Assembly (NCBI GenBank): GCA_002293525.1
Contig: DBDJ01000008.1
Coordinates: 30,285-94,284 of the forward strand
From: Lachnospiraceae bacterium UBA935
GTDB taxonomy: Bacteria > Bacillota > Clostridia > Lachnospirales > Lachnospiraceae
Length of the DNA stretch: 64,000 nt
Reading direction: 5' to 3'
Below the pieces are notes generated by a model. It ran no database searches. It had not been told where the DNA came from and worked only from the letters and a program-made list of their open reading frames with translations. Position numbers and translations under genes: made by a program. This document shows, one piece after another, positions 7,795 to 16,930 of this stretch (the stretch's first letter is position 1; every line of letters starts with the position of its first letter).

Positions 7795-9732
7795 TTATTC
7801 CTGGATCAAGGATTCCCTGATTTCCTGAATCATCATCAATACCCCTTCAGAAAGCTCATTAACCTCACTCACCGACTTACTGATCTCGTGTCCGTTTTCC
7901 ATCGTACTGCGGACACTTCCCTGCGTTTCCTCCGCCGTATGTAACAGTTCCTCAATATGGTTGTGAAGTTCACTGGTTATCTGGTTAATCGCTGCGATTG
8001 CCTCCTGGATATCTTTATCATTGGCCTTGGCACTGCCGACCGACTGCCGCGAGTCATCCGACAGCATCCTGATGTTGGAAGCTACGACAGCAAAACCTCT
8101 CCCGGCCTCTCCCGCTCTGGCTGCTTCAATGGAAGCATTGAGAGACAACAGGTTGATGCTGGAGGCAATATTCTCCACATCAGTGGTCATCTGATTATAA
8201 TTGGCCACACTGGTATTGATATTGTTTACCGAAAGAGAGATATTGTTCTTAAGTTCCTCCAGATCCTGCATCCGCCTGGCAATCTGCTCCACGTCCGAAT
8301 AACTGATATTGCCTGAACTTTCAATATCTCCTGCCTGAACTTTAACATCTTCAATGTTACCTGTCAAGCTATTAAATGCGTCTTCCAGCTGAGCTGTAAG
8401 ATTCAGCACCTTTTCATTGATATTGGCAATCCGCTGTTTTTCCTCCTGAACCTTATTCATGACAAAGCGGTTACAGTTATCCACAACATTTAAGCCGCAA
8501 GCAATCGCAATGGCCATGTCCTTACAGCTCTTAAAGCCACAGGCATGACAGTCATAATTTTTCTCCACCTCGGTCTTTTTGCCCATCTGCACAAATACTT
8601 CATTGATTTCCCTGGCCCCGGGCTGCTTTATTTTCTGGCCGGAAGCTTGATACTTTCGTACGAAATCTTCTAACTTTAAGTCTTTATCAAAACCCTGAAA
8701 TTGAATATCCTGTCCTTTACGGGTCTTACTTTTCTGACGCTCGCTTCTGGTGTATGTTTCCACATCATACATTATCTTACTCATCCAAAAACAGTCATAG
8801 TCCTGTCCTACGGCCGGACCGCCGTTACAGCCGAATTCACAATTCAGTACGTCAAATACCTGAGGCAGATTCTCTTTCTTGCTTGCGGCATAATCATCAA
8901 AATCAGTATATACTTTATGAGTCCCCTCAGAGTTGATCACCAATAATTTCGGAGCGTGGATCAGCAGATTCTCTCGCAGCCCGCCCGGCCGAGGATAAAT
9001 AGAACCTTCCAGTCCCTGAGCCTTATCAAATTCAAATTCCGAATAAATCTTGACATCCGGCAGATGAATGCTCTTCGCGATAAAATACTTCCTTAATTCA
9101 TTCATGGTAACGTTATAATTGATCAGCCCAGTTTCCTGAAACTCATCTTTTTTGGCAATACAAGGGGAAATGGCTGCTATTTTTCCGGTAATCCCCAGAT
9201 ACTTCTGCATATATACAGCAGTGCACAGCATCGGGCTATGTATAGGGGAAAGATCAGGGATCAGGTCCTGCTTATATTTAAGTATATAATTCACGATCGC
9301 GGCACAGGGCTGGGTGATAATCTTTGCATTCGGTTTTTGCTGTAGCAGCCGGAGATGCGCCCAAGTACAGATATCCGCTCCGTAGCTGACATCATAGATT
9401 CCCTTTACCCCGGCATTCTTAAGCCATTGAAGCACATGCCGCCAGTTACCGTCAAAGGCAATCTTGATGGCCGGCGCAACAATAATTGTGATTTTTTCCC
9501 CTGCCTGCAGATCTTTCAGGAACTGCTCGGTGTCGTCCGTATAATAACGGGCACCATGCGCACATGCTTTAATACATGCCCCGCATTTGATGCATCTTTC
9601 ATCGTTGATGGTAATAATAAGGTTCCCATCTTGATCGTGTTTGGCAATGTTGGCTTCTTTGGCAGGGCATTCCCGTACGCAGGAGTTACATCCTACACAT
9701 TTCTCAACATCAATCCTTACTGTACTTTCCAC
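7795..9732 (-). CDS. [FeFe]-hydrogenase-like protein fused to a chemoreceptor signalling domain
   Basis: I choose the GTG at 9732, with AAGGAGG six bases upstream, giving about 645 residues. In order there are two 4Fe-4S ferredoxin motifs (CVGCNSCVRECP, CIKCGACIKACAHG), a hydrogenase large-subunit domain with H-cluster-like motifs TQPCAAIV, SPCIAKKDEF and CEFGCNGGPA, and an FeS domain of pattern Cx2Cx4Cx16C (CHACGFKSC). The C-terminus is a methyl-accepting chemotaxis signalling hairpin (NLLSLNASIEAARAGEAGRG). The four cluster-ligand cysteines are kept, but the proton-transfer Cys of the usual TSCCP motif is Ala, as in sensory HydS-type enzymes. No transmembrane or HAMP segment is seen, so it should be cytoplasmic. 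I infer a hydrogen or redox sensor that signals through CheA/CheW. Confidence 0.85.
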   Translation of the reverse strand: MESTVRIDVEKCVGCNSCVRECPAKEANIAKHDQDGNLIITINDERCIKCGACIKACAHGARYYTDDTEQFLKDLQAGEKITIIVAPAIKIAFDGNWRHVLQWLKNAGVKGIYDVSYGADICTWAHLRLLQQKPNAKIITQPCAAIVNYILKYKQDLIPDLSPIHSPMLCTAVYMQKYLGITGKIAAISPCIAKKDEFQETGLINYNVTMNELRKYFIAKSIHLPDVKIYSEFEFDKAQGLEGSIYPRPGGLRENLLIHAPKLLVINSEGTHKVYTDFDDYAASKKENLPQVFDVLNCEFGCNGGPAVGQDYDCFWMSKIMYDVETYTRSERQKSKTRKGQDIQFQGFDKDLKLEDFVRKYQASGQKIKQPGAREINEVFVQMGKKTEVEKNYDCHACGFKSCKDMAIAIACGLNVVDNCNRFVMNKVQEEKQRIANINEKVLNLTAQLEDAFNSLTGNIEDVKVQAGDIESSGNISYSDVEQIARRMQDLEELKNNISLSVNNINTSVANYNQMTTDVENIASSINLLSLNASIEAARAGEAGRGFAVVASNIRMLSDDSRQSVGSAKANDKDIQEAIAAINQITSELHNHIEELLHTAEETQGSVRSTMENGHEISKSVSEVNELSEGVLMMIQEIRESLIQE

Positions 9733-9850
9733 AGTTATCCTCCTTATCTCCACTCTCCCGTATTTTTCCATATTACTGACATATTTATATCAAATAATAT
9801 GGTTTTTCTTACTATAAGTATAATGGCATATCGGTTTTTAGTCAAACAAA

Positions 9851-11881
9851 TTATAAGTTTTCATTAGTAATTCTTTTCCTTTTACCGATAATCATCAGAC
9901 CTACAGCAGTCCCCAATACTCCGGCAGCCAGCAAAGCTGCTGCCAGCGGCAGCGTCAGTTCTTCTGCTCCTAACAGTGGTCTCATCAAGGGGATGTTGTA
10001 CATTGCTTCAGGATATTTCATGCTGACGGCGGAAAATAAATTATTCAGCAGATGAATCACCATGCCCACAAAAATGCTCCCGCTTCTCTGAGCTGCCAGA
10101 ACGATGAAAAAGCCAATCAGAAAAGTCGGTATGATTTTGACAAGGCTCATATGAAATAAAGAAAAAACGACCGCACTGATAAACATGGCTGTTAAAGGTC
10201 GCATCTTTTCCCGTAATGTCCCGAAGATAAAGCCGCGGAACAAGAGTTCTTCACCGATTGCCGGCATGAATACCAACAACAGGCACAGGACAATAAAAGG
10301 CTGTTCCATCAGGATTTCAAAGTTCTGCTCTAAAATATCCGTGCTTTCCGGCATAAGCCGCGCCAAAACGGAACTTATTACCAGATTTAAAAGCAACTGC
10401 CCGATACATAGAACCGCCGCTCCTACTAACTGCCGCACTTTAGGTGCTCTTATGGAAAAGAGGCGCTTCCCGTCATTTTTCAGATACCAGGCGTACAGGA
10501 CCGGCACAAGCAGGAGGATCGCCTGATTCACCGCTACGGCTCCGGCTCCAAACCTCAACGCTGCCGCATTGCCTATATAAAACAGCGCCAAAAAGATGAT
10601 GCAGATCAACAAGACGACATCACCAAGTCCAGGCATCTGACCCTTCTTCATCTCGCTGCGACGCGCAAACAGCTTGACTCCCGAGAAACCTTCTCCGAAC
10701 AAGACTGCCTCGCTGCGGTAAACCTTGGCTAACAGCCACATCATCAGAAAACTATAAACAGCGTTACTGGCCAGCACAATCCCGAACAGGCCATAGTCAT
10801 ATCGCAGTTGAAACAGCTGTTTTACCATCAACGCCGTATTAATAATCGGTATCCCGGCTGTCATCACCGACAGCTCCAGATCGGGAAGCGCACCCAAAAA
10901 AGCAACCAGCATGAATACCAGCATAATCGGTGTCGCATAGTTATTGGCCTCTTTAAAACTCTTAGCAAACAAACAGAAAAACAGGCAGACGGCCGTAACA
11001 AAAAGTGCAAAAAACAGCATGGCTACGATAGTGACCAGCATCGCCGGCAGAAAAGTGGCCAAATGGATGCCCTCGCCTCCTGTGCCGCCAAGCAACATAT
11101 TTCCCAAAAAGGCTAGCGCAACACCCATAGAAACAATATTCAACAAAGATGATACGCAGGCTACCATGGCAACCGCCAAAAACTTACTCATAATCATCTC
11201 GAAACTGGTGACCGGCAAGGTTATCAAGGTTTCCAGGGTTCCCCGCTCTTTTTCCCCAGCCGTCACATCGATAGCCGGATAGATTGCCGCCAAAAGAATC
11301 GTAACTACCATCATAACCGGAATCACGCCACCCATAGCGTTGCCCATGGTTTCTTCCGTAGTAGACAGATCCCGGTTCGCGAAAGAAATCGGCTCCAGTA
11401 TTTCTTCTCGGTCAAGTCCTTTGCCTTCCACCCGTTCAATCCGCAGTTCATCCAGATAAATTACCAAAGCATCCATTACCATGCTCATCACTTTCAGAGA
11501 ATCACTCTCTGCCGATAAATAGGTAATCGTAACATCCACATCCTCCGACGACGATAGATAGACATGAACATCCTGATGGTTCAATGCGGTCTCGGCACCT
11601 GCTGCTTCGATCACCGGATACTCAAACTGCAGTTCGTTGTTTTTTTCTTCAAGAATATCTTTGATTGCCTGCACATCTTCTGCCATAATGTCTACAAAAG
11701 CAATCTTATAGACCTTTTCTGAAGATGTACCCAGCATAGCTGACATAATAAATGACATAAAAAAAATCATCAAGGGATATAAAAATATCGGAATCAAGAC
11801 CATCATAATCAATGTTTTTCGATCCCTTAGAACATCTATTATCTCTCTTTTTAATAATGCCTTTATTCTCTTTGTATTCAT
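9851..11881 (-). CDS. ABC-2 permease fused to CPBP intramembrane protease (NatB-like)
   Basis: The ATG at 11881 is preceded by AGAAAGGAAAGAA and gives about 676 residues. The first 400 or so are a NatB-like ABC-2 permease: one N-terminal helix (TLIMMVLIPIFLYPLMI), a large extracytoplasmic loop, then clustered helices around AGEKERGTLETLITLPVT. The C-terminal 250 residues form a CPBP (Abi) metalloprotease with motifs EELLFRGFIFG, FHMSL and HLLNN. The ATPase partner is the gene just upstream. NatAB-type systems export sodium or antimicrobial compounds. The fused protease is a known but uncommon architecture, and its substrate is unknown. Confidence 0.88.
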   Translation of the reverse strand: MNTKRIKALLKREIIDVLRDRKTLIMMVLIPIFLYPLMIFFMSFIMSAMLGTSSEKVYKIAFVDIMAEDVQAIKDILEEKNNELQFEYPVIEAAGAETALNHQDVHVYLSSSEDVDVTITYLSAESDSLKVMSMVMDALVIYLDELRIERVEGKGLDREEILEPISFANRDLSTTEETMGNAMGGVIPVMMVVTILLAAIYPAIDVTAGEKERGTLETLITLPVTSFEMIMSKFLAVAMVACVSSLLNIVSMGVALAFLGNMLLGGTGGEGIHLATFLPAMLVTIVAMLFFALFVTAVCLFFCLFAKSFKEANNYATPIMLVFMLVAFLGALPDLELSVMTAGIPIINTALMVKQLFQLRYDYGLFGIVLASNAVYSFLMMWLLAKVYRSEAVLFGEGFSGVKLFARRSEMKKGQMPGLGDVVLLICIIFLALFYIGNAAALRFGAGAVAVNQAILLLVPVLYAWYLKNDGKRLFSIRAPKVRQLVGAAVLCIGQLLLNLVISSVLARLMPESTDILEQNFEILMEQPFIVLCLLLVFMPAIGEELLFRGFIFGTLREKMRPLTAMFISAVVFSLFHMSLVKIIPTFLIGFFIVLAAQRSGSIFVGMVIHLLNNLFSAVSMKYPEAMYNIPLMRPLLGAEELTLPLAAALLAAGVLGTAVGLMIIGKRKRITNENL

Positions 11882-11944
11882 TTCTTTCCTTTCTGATCCG
11901 CTTGCCGGCTGCTGTACTATTATTTCAAATTCTCTTGCCATATC

Positions 11945-12056
11945 AGGCTATACTTATAACATGCCAATAACATGCTATGCTTACAACATCCTATGCTTAT
12001 AACATGATATGCTTATAGCAGGCCATACTTCATAACTTGCTATACTTCTTACTATG
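11945..12056. repeat. Degenerate 16-bp tandem repeat in the natA-natB spacer
   Basis: About seven units of CTATGCTTATAACATG with substitutions fill the spacer between the ATPase stop codon and the permease gene. The array is too degenerate and lacks spacers, so it is not CRISPR. Confidence 0.85.
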
Positions 12057-12842
12057 TTACGCCCTCATAACGGCATGAAAAGCTTCCCTTAAATTTGCCG
12101 TAGATGTTTTCTCCATAATTTCCCCGGGGCTCCCCTGTGCAATAATTTTTCCTTCAAATATCATAATAATACGGTCGCACAAAAACTGCGCTTCTTCCAT
12201 ATAGTGTGTTGAATATAAAACCGTTTTTCGCTCTTTCTTTTGCTGTTTCATAAAATCAATAATGGCATCCGCACTTAAGATATCCAACCCCAGCGTCGGC
12301 TCGTCAAATATGTATATGGACGGCGAATGAATCAGGCACCTTGCGATGGAAGCACGCTGTGTCTGACCGGTGGAAAGGCGTTCAATCCGATTATCGCCAA
12401 AACCCTTCATATCCAAGGCCGTAAAAATATTTTCAATCCGCTGTTCACATTTGTCTTTTTCCAAGCCATAGATATCCCCCAGCATATGTAGCATCTCTCT
12501 GGTGCTCAGACGATGATACAGCTTGGTATTTTCGGAAAGATAGCCAATCATACGCTTTTTTTCCACAGCATCCACAACCTCCTCCCCGGTTTTGTCAGTT
12601 ATTATGACTTCACCGGCAGTAGGCTCCATTAAATTGCCTAACATCCTGAGCAGCGTCGTTTTGCCTGCTCCGTTAGGACCCAGTATTCCCATAATTTCTC
12701 CCTCTTTTACTTCAAAGGTTACCTGGTCTACCGCAAAAAACTCTTCCCTTAGGCTTTTCTTTTTCCTGTTCCGCCGGTCATCTTCGCCCTCCGGCAGTAC
12801 CGACCTGACGAAAGCTTTTCTTAATTCTTTTGCCTGAATCAC
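12057..12842 (-). CDS. ABC transporter ATP-binding protein (NatA-like)
   Basis: The 261-residue ATPase starts at GTG 12842, with GGAGG upstream, and overlaps the preceding stop by 4 bp. It shows Walker A GPNGAGKTTLL, signature LSTGQTQRASIARCL and Walker B IYIFDEPTLGLD. It should energise the fused permease-protease encoded downstream, to which it is joined by a repeat-filled spacer of about 175 bp. The family is NatA/CcmA-like. Sodium or drug export is possible but not shown by sequence. Confidence 0.9.
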   Translation of the reverse strand: MIQAKELRKAFVRSVLPEGEDDRRNRKKKSLREEFFAVDQVTFEVKEGEIMGILGPNGAGKTTLLRMLGNLMEPTAGEVIITDKTGEEVVDAVEKKRMIGYLSENTKLYHRLSTREMLHMLGDIYGLEKDKCEQRIENIFTALDMKGFGDNRIERLSTGQTQRASIARCLIHSPSIYIFDEPTLGLDILSADAIIDFMKQQKKERKTVLYSTHYMEEAQFLCDRIIMIFEGKIIAQGSPGEIMEKTSTANLREAFHAVMRA

Positions 12843-13882
12843 AGTGCTTCCTCCTTAATCATGATATTTCTTTTATCCCAATAAATACTTTTTTGTTTTT
12901 CCGTCAGGGACGCGATAAAGCGCCTGTTCAGTATTATAATATCCTCCAGATCCATCAGTATATGATAAAGAATCGCCCGGCCTTCAAATTCTTCCATGGT
13001 GAGTGGCAGCGGTTCCTGTCCAAGGAGACCGATGATTTTCTCAAGCTCCTTTAACTGGCCGGCCGGTTCATTATGCTCATAAACATAATCTTTTAAAAAT
13101 ATAATGAAATCAGCGACCACTTCTGCCTGTTGCGGCAGTTTCCTGATTTTAATTATCTCATAGTGAAGATTATGTAATATATTACACTGTCTGCTCCGCA
13201 TCTCCATATACAGAATATAGTAGCCTGGATGAGAAGCAAACGTATTACCTTTATAGGCATGAGCAAATTCAATAGAAAAAGTCAGATGTTTTTCCAAGGC
13301 CACGATGTCCTGCCAGACGTTTTTACTCTTATCTTCATTTCGCAGATATTCCGCCAGCTCCTCCATAATCTTCCTCAGCTGGTCTTCCACATACAAAATA
13401 TCTTCCATCAGCTTCTTTTTCTGACTCTGATTGCCGTTAATCAGGTTCACGATCACCGCCATCGATGTCCCGATCACCACCAGCATAAACTCATTGCCGA
13501 TAAACTGAAAACTATGGTCGCTGCTCATCAGAAAATGAGTCCCGATTACCGCATTGGTTGATATCGTACTTTGAATCCCGAATATATGGCTGAGCAGTAC
13601 CGTGACAAATATAAAGACCCCATAGGCAAACCAGTCATTGCGGATCAACGGATAAGTGGCAAAGGCCAGCACCACCACGGCAAAAAAAGAAAAAAGCCGT
13701 TCCGCTGTCACCCTTAACGTATCCCGCTTGGTGCTGACCACCGATAGTAATGTGATAATTCCTGCCGATGTAGCATATTCAAGCCCTAGAAACGAGGCAA
13801 TGATAATAGCTGCTGAACTGCCGACTGCTATCTTCAGTGACATGATAACCAACTTGATATTTCTTAACCTTTGATGGGACAT
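12839..13882 (-). CDS. Aromatic acid exporter family (ArAE_1/FUSC-like) membrane protein
   Basis: The preferred start is ATG 13882, with AGAGG five bases upstream. A GTG two codons earlier is the alternative. The N-terminal half has about five hydrophobic segments (LKIAVGSSAAIIIASFLGL, AGIITLLSVVSTKRDT, FAVVVLAFATYPL and others). The C-terminal half is a soluble helical domain rich in charged residues. This pattern matches the ArAE_1 (DUF939) family of presumed aromatic acid exporters. It is translationally coupled to the ATPase gene by a 4-bp overlap, so the three genes are probably one transcript. The transported substrate is not known. Confidence 0.8.
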   Translation of the reverse strand: MSHQRLRNIKLVIMSLKIAVGSSAAIIIASFLGLEYATSAGIITLLSVVSTKRDTLRVTAERLFSFFAVVVLAFATYPLIRNDWFAYGVFIFVTVLLSHIFGIQSTISTNAVIGTHFLMSSDHSFQFIGNEFMLVVIGTSMAVIVNLINGNQSQKKKLMEDILYVEDQLRKIMEELAEYLRNEDKSKNVWQDIVALEKHLTFSIEFAHAYKGNTFASHPGYYILYMEMRSRQCNILHNLHYEIIKIRKLPQQAEVVADFIIFLKDYVYEHNEPAGQLKELEKIIGLLGQEPLPLTMEEFEGRAILYHILMDLEDIIILNRRFIASLTEKQKSIYWDKRNIMIKEEAL

Positions 13883-13904
13883 TGACACCTCTTGCTTTCT
13901 GATA

Positions 13905-13940
13905 GCTAAGAAAACATTGATGCATCCGTATTTCCTTAGC
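13905..13940. repeat. Short palindromic repeat, copy 2
   Basis: A 36-bp near-palindrome begins GCTAAG, has centre GATGCATC and ends CCTTAGC. It resembles the copies at 7758 and 37297. It is part of the 343-bp gap 13883-14225, whose remainder holds a second small palindrome near 14008-14029 and the argC promoters. Confidence 0.55.
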
Positions 13941-14116
13941 TGCTCCGCAGGATGCGCACGAATTTATTGCGGTAACTGGCACTTCGAGCCACATATCCGG
14001 CGCGGGAAACGCTGCAATAGCGTTCCTTAAATCCATTTCTTTATATTCATATTATCGGTTACGCTTTTTGTTGTCAACAACTCTTATATGACAGCTACTG
14101 TGAAGCAACTTTTTAA

Positions 14117-14145
14117 TTGAAATATTGCTTTGAAAGAACTATAAT
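14117..14145 (+). promoter_or_regulatory. Probable sigma-A promoter for argC
   Basis: TTGAAA at 14117-14122 and TATAAT at 14140-14145 are separated by 17 bp, giving a leader of about 75 nt. A second weaker candidate is TTGACA (14160-14165) with TAAATA (14182-14187) and a 16-bp spacer. No arginine operator was recognised. Confidence 0.6.
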
Positions 14146-14225
14146 AAAATTTGATTACTTTGACAAGTTATTCAGTTTTGGTAAATAGCCGAAACAAATA
14201 ATAAATACAGAACAAGGAGAAGAAA

Positions 14226-15173
14226 ATGAAACATAAAATATTTATCGACGGCAGCGAAGGCACCACCGGCTTAAAAATTTACGAGCGTTTCCGTTCCAGA
14301 GCGGACATCGAGCTTATTGATATTGCGCCGGAACTGCGTAAAGATCCCGCCGAACGCAAAAAAAAGATTAATGAATCCGACATTACTTTTCTATGCCTGC
14401 CGGACGATGCCGCCCGTGAATCAGCCGCCATGGCAGAAAACCCAAATGTCCGGATTATCGATGCTTCCACCGCACACCGGACGGCGGAAGGATGGAGTTA
14501 CGGATTTCCGGAATTATCAAATGATCATTTCGAGGCCATCCGCACCGGCAAAAGAATCGCCGTACCCGGATGCCACGCTACCGGATTTATTGCACTGGCC
14601 TATCCTTTGATAAAATCACATATCCTGTCGGCCGATTACCCTTTTACGATCGGATCTGTCAGCGGCTACAGCGGAGCCGGCAAGAAAATGATAGCCGAAT
14701 ATGAAAATGATAGCCGTAAGCCACAATATGATGCCCCCCGCCTGTATGCCCTCGGCCAGCAACATAAGCATTTGCCGGAAATGCAAAAAATACCCGGCCT
14801 GAGCAGCCCCCCTATATTTACTCCGATGATTGCCGACTATTATGCGGGGATGATCGTTTCCCTGCCGCTTTACACTAAATACCTGAATGACAAATCTTCC
14901 CCCCACAAATTAGAAGAGTTTTTTACCGACTACTATGCCGGACAAAAATTCATTAATATCATGCCTGTTTACGAAGACGGTGTTTCCGATCCTTTTCTGT
15001 GCTGCAACGAATGTGCCGGCTGGGATGGACTAAAGATCTTCATTACCGGAAATGAAAACCGTATCGTCCTCTCTGCCCAATTCGATAATCTAGGCAAAGG
15101 CGCTTCCGGCGCTGCCATTCAATGCATGAATATTGCCCTTGGCTGTGAAGCAGATACAGGACTTGTTTTATAA
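14226..15173 (+). CDS. argC: N-acetyl-gamma-glutamyl-phosphate reductase, type 2
   Basis: This enzyme reduces N-acetylglutamyl phosphate to the semialdehyde with NADPH in arginine synthesis. The 315-residue length and the start KIFIDGSEGTTGLKIYER match the short type-2 AGPR family. The nucleotide-binding Rossmann fold is at the N-terminus, the catalytic cysteine lies in VPGCHATGFIALAYPL, and the conserved SGYSGAGKK motif follows. AAGGAGAAGAAA precedes the ATG. It stands alone here with its own promoter and terminator. The other arginine genes are not in this window. Confidence 0.93.
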   Translation: MKHKIFIDGSEGTTGLKIYERFRSRADIELIDIAPELRKDPAERKKKINESDITFLCLPDDAARESAAMAENPNVRIIDASTAHRTAEGWSYGFPELSNDHFEAIRTGKRIAVPGCHATGFIALAYPLIKSHILSADYPFTIGSVSGYSGAGKKMIAEYENDSRKPQYDAPRLYALGQQHKHLPEMQKIPGLSSPPIFTPMIADYYAGMIVSLPLYTKYLNDKSSPHKLEEFFTDYYAGQKFINIMPVYEDGVSDPFLCCNECAGWDGLKIFITGNENRIVLSAQFDNLGKGASGAAIQCMNIALGCEADTGLVL

Positions 15174-15196
15174 TAAGGAATCTGCATTTGCACAAA

Positions 15197-15250
15197 AACA
15201 GATGTGAACTCTGGCTAATACCTTTCCCCGACAGAAGCACACATCTGTTT
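15197..15250 (+). terminator. Terminator after argC
   Basis: AAACAGATGTG (15197-15207) pairs perfectly with CACATCTGTTT (15240-15250) across a 32-base loop, followed by TATTT. It lies just after argC and before the convergent nitrilase gene. Confidence 0.6.
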
Positions 15251-15308
15251 TATTTGGACTATCGTCCCTCCTCATTACTGCTGTTTATAAAAATACGCTC
15301 ATACGGTT

Positions 15309-16178
15309 TTATCTATTTGGAAATAGCGCCCAGCTGGAATAGCCGAGACGTGGCTGTTCCGCTTTCGGTATGTCATACACAGAAGGCCTTCTGTTCATAA
15401 AACTTCCTACCCGCGCTTCTATTATATTAGGATAATCCGTGTCTATATAAGCCTGAAAAAAATCCGGTTGATCCGAAGCACCGGCCACAATCACGCCACC
15501 CGGATCGACCATCAGGCTTTTTCCGCAGAATACACTGTCCTCCGACAGGCTGCCATACAGATTGACGCCGAGGACATACATAGCGTTATATAGTGCCATT
15601 CCTTTAATCAGATCCGTCCAGCAGCTGTCCTTGGGACTATGAAAAGCCACCGGAACCGCTAAATACCTGACCCCTTGAAGGGCTAGTGTCCGCGCCAGCT
15701 CCGGAAACCGGATATCGTAGCCGACAACTATACCTATTTTACCGAAGTCAGTGTCCCAGGTAAACAAATTTTCTCCATATTCACAATATTTTGCTTCCTT
15801 TTCATTGTCAACACAATTCATTCCGTCAAAAAGATGGATTTTATCATAACTGCCTGCCACATTACCGTCCCTGTCAAAAAGCATCGAAGTATTATATAGC
15901 TTCCCCGAGCTGATATGTCTGTTTAAAACAGTACCGCCGACAATATAAGTCTGGTATTCATAGGCTTTTAAGCTGAGCGCCTCCGTTACCTCTCTGGGAT
16001 AACACCCTGCGGATTCCCAATTTGCAAAGGTATAAAAGTGTTCCGGCAGCACTATCATATCAATCTGTTTGTAATAAGCTGCAGCTTCATCAATTAGGGA
16101 GAGCGCATTCTTAAGATTCGTTTCCCGATCCCTGCCAGGCATAGTCTGGATGCCCACCATGCTTATCCGTGCTGACAT
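15309..16178 (-). CDS. Carbon-nitrogen hydrolase (nitrilase superfamily)
   Basis: The ATG at 16178 has AGAGGAG upstream, giving about 289 residues. The Glu-Lys-Cys layout of nitrilases is partly visible: catalytic Glu in MIVLPEHFYT and Lys in GSYDKIHLFDG. The usual cysteine position in the GIVVGYDIRFPELAR segment reads Tyr where family members have Cys (typically GxxICYDxRFPE). If the read is right, the nucleophile is replaced and the protein may be catalytically dead or a binding protein. The fold assignment is firm; the substrate is unknown. It is convergent with argC and stands alone. Confidence 0.85.
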   Translation of the reverse strand: MSARISMVGIQTMPGRDRETNLKNALSLIDEAAAYYKQIDMIVLPEHFYTFANWESAGCYPREVTEALSLKAYEYQTYIVGGTVLNRHISSGKLYNTSMLFDRDGNVAGSYDKIHLFDGMNCVDNEKEAKYCEYGENLFTWDTDFGKIGIVVGYDIRFPELARTLALQGVRYLAVPVAFHSPKDSCWTDLIKGMALYNAMYVLGVNLYGSLSEDSVFCGKSLMVDPGGVIVAGASDQPDFFQAYIDTDYPNIIEARVGSFMNRRPSVYDIPKAEQPRLGYSSWALFPNR

Positions 16179-16513
16179 AATTATCTCCTCTTGATTATAA
16201 CAAATCAACGCTTGAATTTCCACACTGAAAATAAACTTCTATTTATCTTCCTACTTATTATACTATCTTATTTTATTGATAATTTCTACCGTTTTACAAA
16301 AATAGACATTTTATGTCCAATATTGTAGGGACTAAAAAACGATTTAACAGATTATTTAATTATTCGCGATATAAAAGTTGATTTTTACTATTGATAATTA
16401 TTATTATTTGTATCAGCAGTTATTTTGTGATAATATTAAATCATATCGGTATGCCGTTAACCGCATGGCTGTAAGTACAGTTCTTTTAGCTAATTCCGGC
16501 AGGGAGGTTTGTC
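16179..16513. other. Intergenic region between divergent nitrilase and DtxR-type genes
   Basis: This 335-bp AT-rich stretch must hold the promoters of the two divergent genes. I see several TATAAT-like hexamers but no convincing paired -35/-10 set. No canonical DtxR or MntR operator was recognised. Confidence 0.4.
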
Positions 16514-16930
16514 TTGAATATTCATGAATCGGCAGAAAATTATTTAGAGACTATTTTGATTCTTGAAAAACGGCTGGGATCCGTTCGTTCCATTGACATC
16601 GTAAATGAATTGGATTTTTCCCGTCCAAGTGTCAGTGTTGCCATGAAAAAACTACGCCAAAGCGGGCATATTGATATGGACGACAGCGGCAATATCCTGC
16701 TTACGGAAAGCGGAAGCAGAATAGCTGGTGCAATGTATGAGCGTCATACCCTTCTGACCGGTTTTTTAATTTCCTTAGGTGTAGATGAGAATACTGCCTC
16801 AGAAGACGCCTGCCGCATGGAACATGTAATCAGCCAGCAGACCTTTGAAAAGATCTGCGAACATATTAAAAAATCTGATAATTCACTATCGGGGGATTTA
16901 CGATGGGGAGAAAAAAGTTACCAAAGATAA
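16514..16930 (+). CDS. DtxR/MntR-family metal-dependent repressor
   Basis: The TTG start at 16514 has AGGGAGG eight bases upstream. The 138-residue protein has an N-terminal winged helix (SIDIVNELDFSRPSVSVAMK) and the metal-binding dimerisation domain of the DtxR family. In the motif EDACRMEHVIS the cysteine matches the Cys102 ligand of DtxR rather than the Glu99 of B. subtilis MntR, which points to an iron-type sensor. The position of MntR Asp8 reads Asn. There is no SH3-like domain, so it is short like MntR. The gene overlaps the following MFS gene by 28 bp, so the two are probably coexpressed. Confidence 0.87.
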   Translation: MNIHESAENYLETILILEKRLGSVRSIDIVNELDFSRPSVSVAMKKLRQSGHIDMDDSGNILLTESGSRIAGAMYERHTLLTGFLISLGVDENTASEDACRMEHVISQQTFEKICEHIKKSDNSLSGDLRWGEKSYQR

